Program-made: the position numbers and the translations under genes
Notes under the pieces: model-generated
Databases searched by the model: none
Told to the model about the DNA's origin: nothing
Seen by the model: the letters and a program-made list of their open reading frames with translations, nothing else
DNA from: Crocinitomicaceae bacterium
GTDB lineage: Bacteria > Bacteroidota > Bacteroidia > Flavobacteriales_D > Crocinitomicaceae
NCBI GenBank assembly: GCA_022447585.1
Contig: JAKVAR010000029.1
Coordinates: 62,001-126,000 of the forward strand
Direction of reading: 5' to 3'
DNA length: 64,000 nt
Shown: piece by piece, positions 60,492 to 64,000 of the stretch
How the letters are laid out: each line of letters begins with the position of its first letter
Numbering within the stretch: position 1 is the stretch's first letter

Positions 60492-60517
60492 CAAAAGTAT
60501 ATTGAGTAAAGGTACAA
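60492..60517 (-). promoter_or_regulatory. Promoter of the secreted HmuY-like gene
   Basis: On the minus strand TACTTTTG (60492-60499) is the -7 box, identical to that of the DUF6607 operon, and TTG (60515-60517) lies 18 bp upstream. Confidence 0.65.
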
Positions 60518-60520
60518 GTC

Positions 60521-60540
60521 AATACCTCAAAACAGGTATT
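60521..60540. promoter_or_regulatory. AATACC-N8-GGTATT dyad, proximal site
   Basis: A perfect dyad with spacer TCAAAACA directly upstream of the -33 element; its centre is 35 bp from the -7 box centre. Confidence 0.65.
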
Positions 60541-60552
60541 AAAGACGGCAAC

Positions 60553-60572
60553 CATACCATGAAAAGGGTATT
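60553..60572. promoter_or_regulatory. CATACC-N8-GGTATT dyad, distal site
   Basis: A second copy with spacer ATGAAAAG, 32 bp (about three helical turns) from the proximal one, so both lie on the same DNA face. Confidence 0.6.
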
Positions 60573-60632
60573 TTACTCGAAAAACGGGAAAAACAAGCCT
60601 AAATAAAAAATTCTAAGACTAGATTCGTAATT

Positions 60633-60851
60633 ATGTCTTTGTCTCCAAAAAAGAAAAAATGGATCGGTAGAATTGGAAAAATAACATTTTTATTTTTTCT
60701 AATAAAAGGTCTAATATGGATATTAATCACTTTAGGAATTTACGCATCAACTCAATAAAAAAATCAAGGTGATAAAGCAAAGCAAGCATTAACAACAGTG
60801 GGACATCAAGCAGCTTATTTAAAAAAAGAAATCGTTTCCACAATTAACTAA
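60633..60851 (+). pseudogene. Small membrane protein gene split by an in-frame TAA
   Basis: The ATG at 60633 opens a 41-codon frame (SLSPKKKKWIGRIGKITFLF then FLIKGLIWILITLGIYASTQ) coding for a basic segment plus one membrane helix, of a kind common in Flavobacteriales. After the TAA at 60756-60758 the same frame continues for 30 sense codons (KNQGDKAKQALTTVGHQAAY ...) to a TAA at 60851. Either the 41-residue peptide is the product, or a gene of about 72 codons has one nonsense mutation. Confidence 0.45.
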
Positions 60852-60968
60852 ATAAAAATAGCTAACTTCGTTTTGCTAAACTATGTTACTCAGTCAGCTA
60901 TGTGAATAGTTACTGCTTGAAAAAGCAGAATACATAAAGTAACCGATTGGCTTTAATAGTTAAATCAG

Positions 60969-60998
60969 AAAGGCCTCTGCGTTTGGAGAGGCCTTTGT
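60969..60998. terminator. Hairpin, probable terminator of the cysteine dioxygenase operon
   Basis: AAAGGCCTCT (60969-60978) pairs with AGAGGCCTTT (60987-60996). T tracts are short on both sides. Confidence 0.65.
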
Positions 60999-61000
60999 TA

Positions 61001-62380
61001 TTAATTCAACAATTCTGGATTTGCATCTACAAAATCTTCCATTACTCTAAAGAAATTTAGAATATCATCGGGTGAATTATTCGCATTAATTGTAACTAAT
61101 CGAATGAATTCATCTTTTCCAAATGCGCCAAAACCTACTACAGTAATTTTCCTCTCGTAAAGTGCAGTGCAAAGCTTATTCGCATCTATACCTTTATAAT
61201 TAAAACAAATTGAAATCGAATCATCAAAACTATACAGAGTATAATCTGGATTATTACGCACGTATCTAAGTGCAACATCAGCAAGGGCGAATTGATGATC
61301 CACAATCTTTTTGATCCCCTTGGTTCCAACAGACTTCCATAAGGTCCAAAACTTTAAAGCATCATTTCGACGACCGCACTGGAACGACGTTTTACCCAAA
61401 TTAAAATCATCTCCATCCGTTTGATACAAATAATCTGCATCATTACTAAATGAGTTATGTAAATCTTTCTTATCCTTTACCAAAAGAATTGAGCATGTCA
61501 TTGGAGTACCAAGCATCTTATGAGCGTTATAACTAAAAGAATCTGACCTCTCCATACCTTTCAATAAATGACGATATCGATCACTAAAAATAACTGATCC
61601 ACAATATGCACCATCAATATGCAACCACAGATCGTACTTCTCACAAATGTCAGCAATATGATTCACAGGATCAAAAGCACCAAGCACCGTTGTACCTGCC
61701 GTACAATTAACGTAAATTGGGTCAAATCCATCGATGATATCTTGCTTTATCTGCTCTTCCAGCCTAGCCGGGATAAGTCTTCCAAATTCATCCGAATCAA
61801 TGTACCTTACATTATCTCTTCCAACACCTGAGAAACTAGCATTCTTAGCGTTAGAATAATGAGATTCTTTTGAAGTATAAACCGTCATTCGCTTTGATAC
61901 GCCATTCGAACGGACACTTAAATCGTGCCTATCTCTAGCCATAATCAAGGCCATATAGTTACTCATAGAACCTCCTGTCGGAAAAGTACCATTCGAACCC
62001 TCACCATACCCGACCAAATCACATGATTTACGTATAATCTCTTGTTCAATACCCACCTGCGGGCCTGCAACCTTATATGTATACATGCTGTTATTTAGCA
62101 TTACTGCAAGTAAATCACCTACAATTGCTTTACCTTGTCTTCCTCCAAATAATTGATTGAAGAAAAGTTTGGTGGCAGTTTTTGGTGTTGCTGCCAAAAC
62201 CTCTTTCATGGTTGACTTAAATTCATCATCCAATATAGGCTCTTCATTTAAATCTAAATCTAGCTTATTATATAATTCCGTCGCTGCTATTCGTTCGGCA
62301 ACAGGTTGATCTGATTCTTCATTCAAGAGTCCTTCAACAAGTTCGTTGAAAAGATCTAAATCAGCTTTAATTAATGACAT
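61001..62380 (-). CDS. PLP-dependent decarboxylase, probable cysteine sulfinate decarboxylase
   Basis: The 459-residue protein is a group II PLP decarboxylase: TFPTGGSMSNYMALIMARD (about 132-150), SKESHYS with the ring-stacking H174, LWLHIDGAYCGS with D256, and FSYNAHKMLGTP with the PLP lysine K288. Relatives decarboxylate glutamate, aspartate, diaminobutyrate or cysteine sulfinate. The cysteine dioxygenase gene 4 bp upstream makes cysteine sulfinate the most likely substrate, giving hypotaurine. Substrate specificity is inferred from context only. Confidence 0.85.
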   Translation of the reverse strand: MSLIKADLDLFNELVEGLLNEESDQPVAERIAATELYNKLDLDLNEEPILDDEFKSTMKEVLAATPKTATKLFFNQLFGGRQGKAIVGDLLAVMLNNSMYTYKVAGPQVGIEQEIIRKSCDLVGYGEGSNGTFPTGGSMSNYMALIMARDRHDLSVRSNGVSKRMTVYTSKESHYSNAKNASFSGVGRDNVRYIDSDEFGRLIPARLEEQIKQDIIDGFDPIYVNCTAGTTVLGAFDPVNHIADICEKYDLWLHIDGAYCGSVIFSDRYRHLLKGMERSDSFSYNAHKMLGTPMTCSILLVKDKKDLHNSFSNDADYLYQTDGDDFNLGKTSFQCGRRNDALKFWTLWKSVGTKGIKKIVDHQFALADVALRYVRNNPDYTLYSFDDSISICFNYKGIDANKLCTALYERKITVVGFGAFGKDEFIRLVTINANNSPDDILNFFRVMEDFVDANPELLN

Positions 62381-62384
62381 ACTG

Positions 62385-62957
62385 TTATTTGTTTATTTCG
62401 ATTTTCGAATCGTAATTCATTTCTTTTAGTTCAAACTCTTCAATTGAGTCGTTGAAAACGTTACATGATTTAATTGGTTTTGCATAAAGATGTAATGAAA
62501 ACCCTCTTATTTCACCAATATTTTGAAGACTATGAACCCCCATAAAATCGGTCATATAAGTAACGGTGCCATGCGAAACCTTAAGGCTTTGTGTTTCTTC
62601 CAGTCCCGACTCTGAGGTAGAATAAATAACCTCTTCAAACTCACTATTGATAAAATAAACCCAACACTCTTCTCCACCATGATCGTGAATTGGTGTTTTT
62701 TGACCTGGCTCCCAACATAATAGAATTAGCTCAAACCTATCATTAATTTCGACACAGTTTCTTGTATACTTGTCAGAATTCCATGTAGCATAGTCAGCGA
62801 CGTCTTCAGCGGTTAATTTCACACTTTTAGAAATCGAAACGAACTCTTCTATTGGTGCCTCTTTTAAAATCTCAACTAATTGAGTGAGACTGGTTAGGGG
62901 ATCATCAGTTAATGTTGGAATTTGATTTTGGGTTTGTTCTTGAGTAATAGAATTCAA
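62385..62957 (-). CDS. Cysteine dioxygenase
   Basis: The 190-residue cupin oxidises cysteine to cysteine sulfinate. Iron ligands H91 and H93 lie in TPIHDHGG and H142 in GVHSL. C98 (GGEECWV) and Y158 (LHLYAKP) are placed to form the Cys-Tyr crosslink known from mammalian enzymes, and R66 (KYTRNCVE) fits the carboxylate-binding arginine. Translation starts at a TTG: a GGAG sequence lies 7 bases upstream of it and no ATG is suitably placed. It is the first gene of an operon with a PLP decarboxylase. Confidence 0.92.
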   Translation of the reverse strand: MNSITQEQTQNQIPTLTDDPLTSLTQLVEILKEAPIEEFVSISKSVKLTAEDVADYATWNSDKYTRNCVEINDRFELILLCWEPGQKTPIHDHGGEECWVYFINSEFEEVIYSTSESGLEETQSLKVSHGTVTYMTDFMGVHSLQNIGEIRGFSLHLYAKPIKSCNVFNDSIEEFELKEMNYDSKIEINK

Positions 62958-63180
62958 AATGATTCTCCTTTTATTTGTTCAAATATTGATTCAAATTTAA
63001 GGTGACTCCTTAAACCTCGCGCTGAAGTTATTTGACAAAACTAAATCAACGTCTGACTCCAAATTTAGTGAAAATCAATCAGTTTTATCTAAATTCTGCT
63101 CAAAAACGCTTAGATTAGGTCCTATTTACGTGAAATATTCAATGAATATCGGTAATTACCAATAAAAAGTAATTTAAGCT

Positions 63181-63834
63181 ATGAATGCAATCATTATTGG
63201 AGCAAGTGGATTAACTGGAAGTCTTTTATTAAGCTTACTTATCGAGGATGATAGGTATGACAAAATAAAAGTCATTTCGCGCTCTCCTCTAAAGGTTAAG
63301 CACTCAAAAATCGAAGAAACTATTGTTGAATTCGATGCGCTTGAGAAGTATACTAAATCATTTGTAGGAGAGCATTTATTCTGTTGTATCGGAACTACAA
63401 AGAAGAAAACACCTAATCAAAGCGAATACAGAAAAATTGATATTGATATCCCTGTAAATGCCGCTAAAATCTGTAAAAAAAATGATATAAAAACACTTGT
63501 TGTAATTTCGGCGATTGGCGCGAACGCTAGTAGCTCATTTTTTTACAATAAGACGAAAGGCGAAATGGAAGATGGTATCTTAATACAAAAAATTCAACAT
63601 ACTATTATAGTTCGCCCCTCATTAATCATAGGAGACAGGCAGGAACAGCGCCCTGCCGAAAAACTAGGGATTGTGCTTTTCAAAGCGCTACAATTTCTAT
63701 TCATCGGACCATTAAAAAAGTACAAAGCGATACAAGCTAGATCTATTGCAAAAAGTATGATATTTCTTGCTAACACCCCTCAAAACAAGAGTGTGTTTGA
63801 AAGCTCAGAACTTGAAAGGTTTTCTAAGAAATAA
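63181..63834 (+). CDS. NAD(P)-binding atypical short-chain dehydrogenase (HTATIP2-like)
   Basis: The 217-residue Rossmann protein starts with NAIIIGASGLTGSLLLSLLIED (GxxGxxG) and has CIGTTKKKTPNQSEYRKIDIDIP, LVVISAIGANASSSFFYNKTKGEMED (YxxxK-like) and TIIVRPSLIIGDRQEQRPAE, which match the TIP30/HTATIP2-like NAD(P)H-binding proteins. The substrate is unknown. It diverges from the cysteine dioxygenase operon. Confidence 0.88.
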   Translation: MNAIIIGASGLTGSLLLSLLIEDDRYDKIKVISRSPLKVKHSKIEETIVEFDALEKYTKSFVGEHLFCCIGTTKKKTPNQSEYRKIDIDIPVNAAKICKKNDIKTLVVISAIGANASSSFFYNKTKGEMEDGILIQKIQHTIIVRPSLIIGDRQEQRPAEKLGIVLFKALQFLFIGPLKKYKAIQARSIAKSMIFLANTPQNKSVFESSELERFSKK

Positions 63835-64000
63835 CATTACTTCTTTGGCTGAATCCTCAATCGCCATTACGCCATATTCACATCAAAAAGAACACCGAAA
63901 TAATTATCCAATAGATCCAAAATATCAACTTTCATTGTTTTGAATAAAAGCATGCAAACGTATATAACTTACACCTGCTCAACCAATAAATTCGTAATTC
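63835..64000. other. Right edge, no gene recognised
   Basis: The last 166 bases hold only short frames. I see no promoter or RNA signal I can support. Confidence 0.5.

Noticed and set aside
44120..61000. Heme island as a recently acquired genomic island
   Set aside because: No mobility genes or flanking repeats, and codon use looks like that of the surrounding genes.

Overview
The window reads as a chromosome segment of a marine-type member of the Bacteroidota, order Flavobacteriales (a Crocinitomicaceae or Cryomorphaceae-like lineage is my guess). Evidence: AT-rich DNA; promoters with the Bacteroidota -7 box TAnnTTTG; type IX secretion (T9SS) components and several proteins ending in T9SS sorting domains; the gcvH - VanZ-like - TonB gene order; LytS/LytT two-component genes; and lipoproteins and TonB-dependent receptors of Bacteroidota type. 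No phage, IS element or CRISPR array was seen.

Layout. 1-2.1 kb: the 5' end of prfB, then gcvH, a VanZ-like gene, a TonB energy transducer and a decayed tonB copy. 2.1-7.1 kb (minus): deoC with two aldehyde dehydrogenases (one truncated, without a catalytic domain) and a T9SS-exported protein with a CxxCH motif. 7.2-16.1 kb: a MORN-like protein, threonine dehydrogenase, tyrosine catabolism (hmgA, hpd), a LiaF-like/LytS/LytT envelope-stress operon, tryptophan dioxygenase and purE. 16.2-25.9 kb: an LRR T9SS protein, a J-domain-like protein, a NamZ-like muramidase, an FtsX-type permease with an extra periplasmic insert, a PD40/OmpA-like protein with a PorP/SprF protein, and ribF. 26.1-30.6 kb: sufABCD. 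30.7-43.5 kb: a binding-protein-like lipoprotein, RNase P RNA, a sigma factor with a trans-envelope partner, rhomboid, DUF2480, a polysaccharide deacetylase and a large DUF2723 glycosyltransferase; then tRNA-Gln.

44-61 kb is the accessory and most interesting part. It holds a proline-rich surface protein, a tandem pair of unrecognised small membrane proteins, and a heme/iron region: a DUF6607-ankyrin-DUF2271-PepSY/flavoreductase operon flanked by two copies of a hemerythrin-like + DUF6686-like gene block (one hemerythrin copy is a pseudogene), then an HmuY-like lipoprotein, its TonB-dependent receptor, and a second HmuY-like protein carrying a T9SS tail. 61-64 kb: a cysteine dioxygenase / PLP decarboxylase pair that probably makes hypotaurine, and an NAD(P)-binding protein.

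The main hidden signal is a dyad, AATACC-N8-GGTATT, found in the promoter regions of sufABCD, the DUF6607 operon, the hemerythrin gene and (twice) the T9SS HmuY-like gene. At two promoters its centre lies 35 bp upstream of the -7 box, as for an activator; at suf it overlaps the core promoter, as for a repressor. A second palindrome (TTTAGA-type arms) is shared by the DUF6607 operon and the secreted HmuY-like gene. Together these suggest an uncharacterised iron/heme/Fe-S or NO-responsive regulon.
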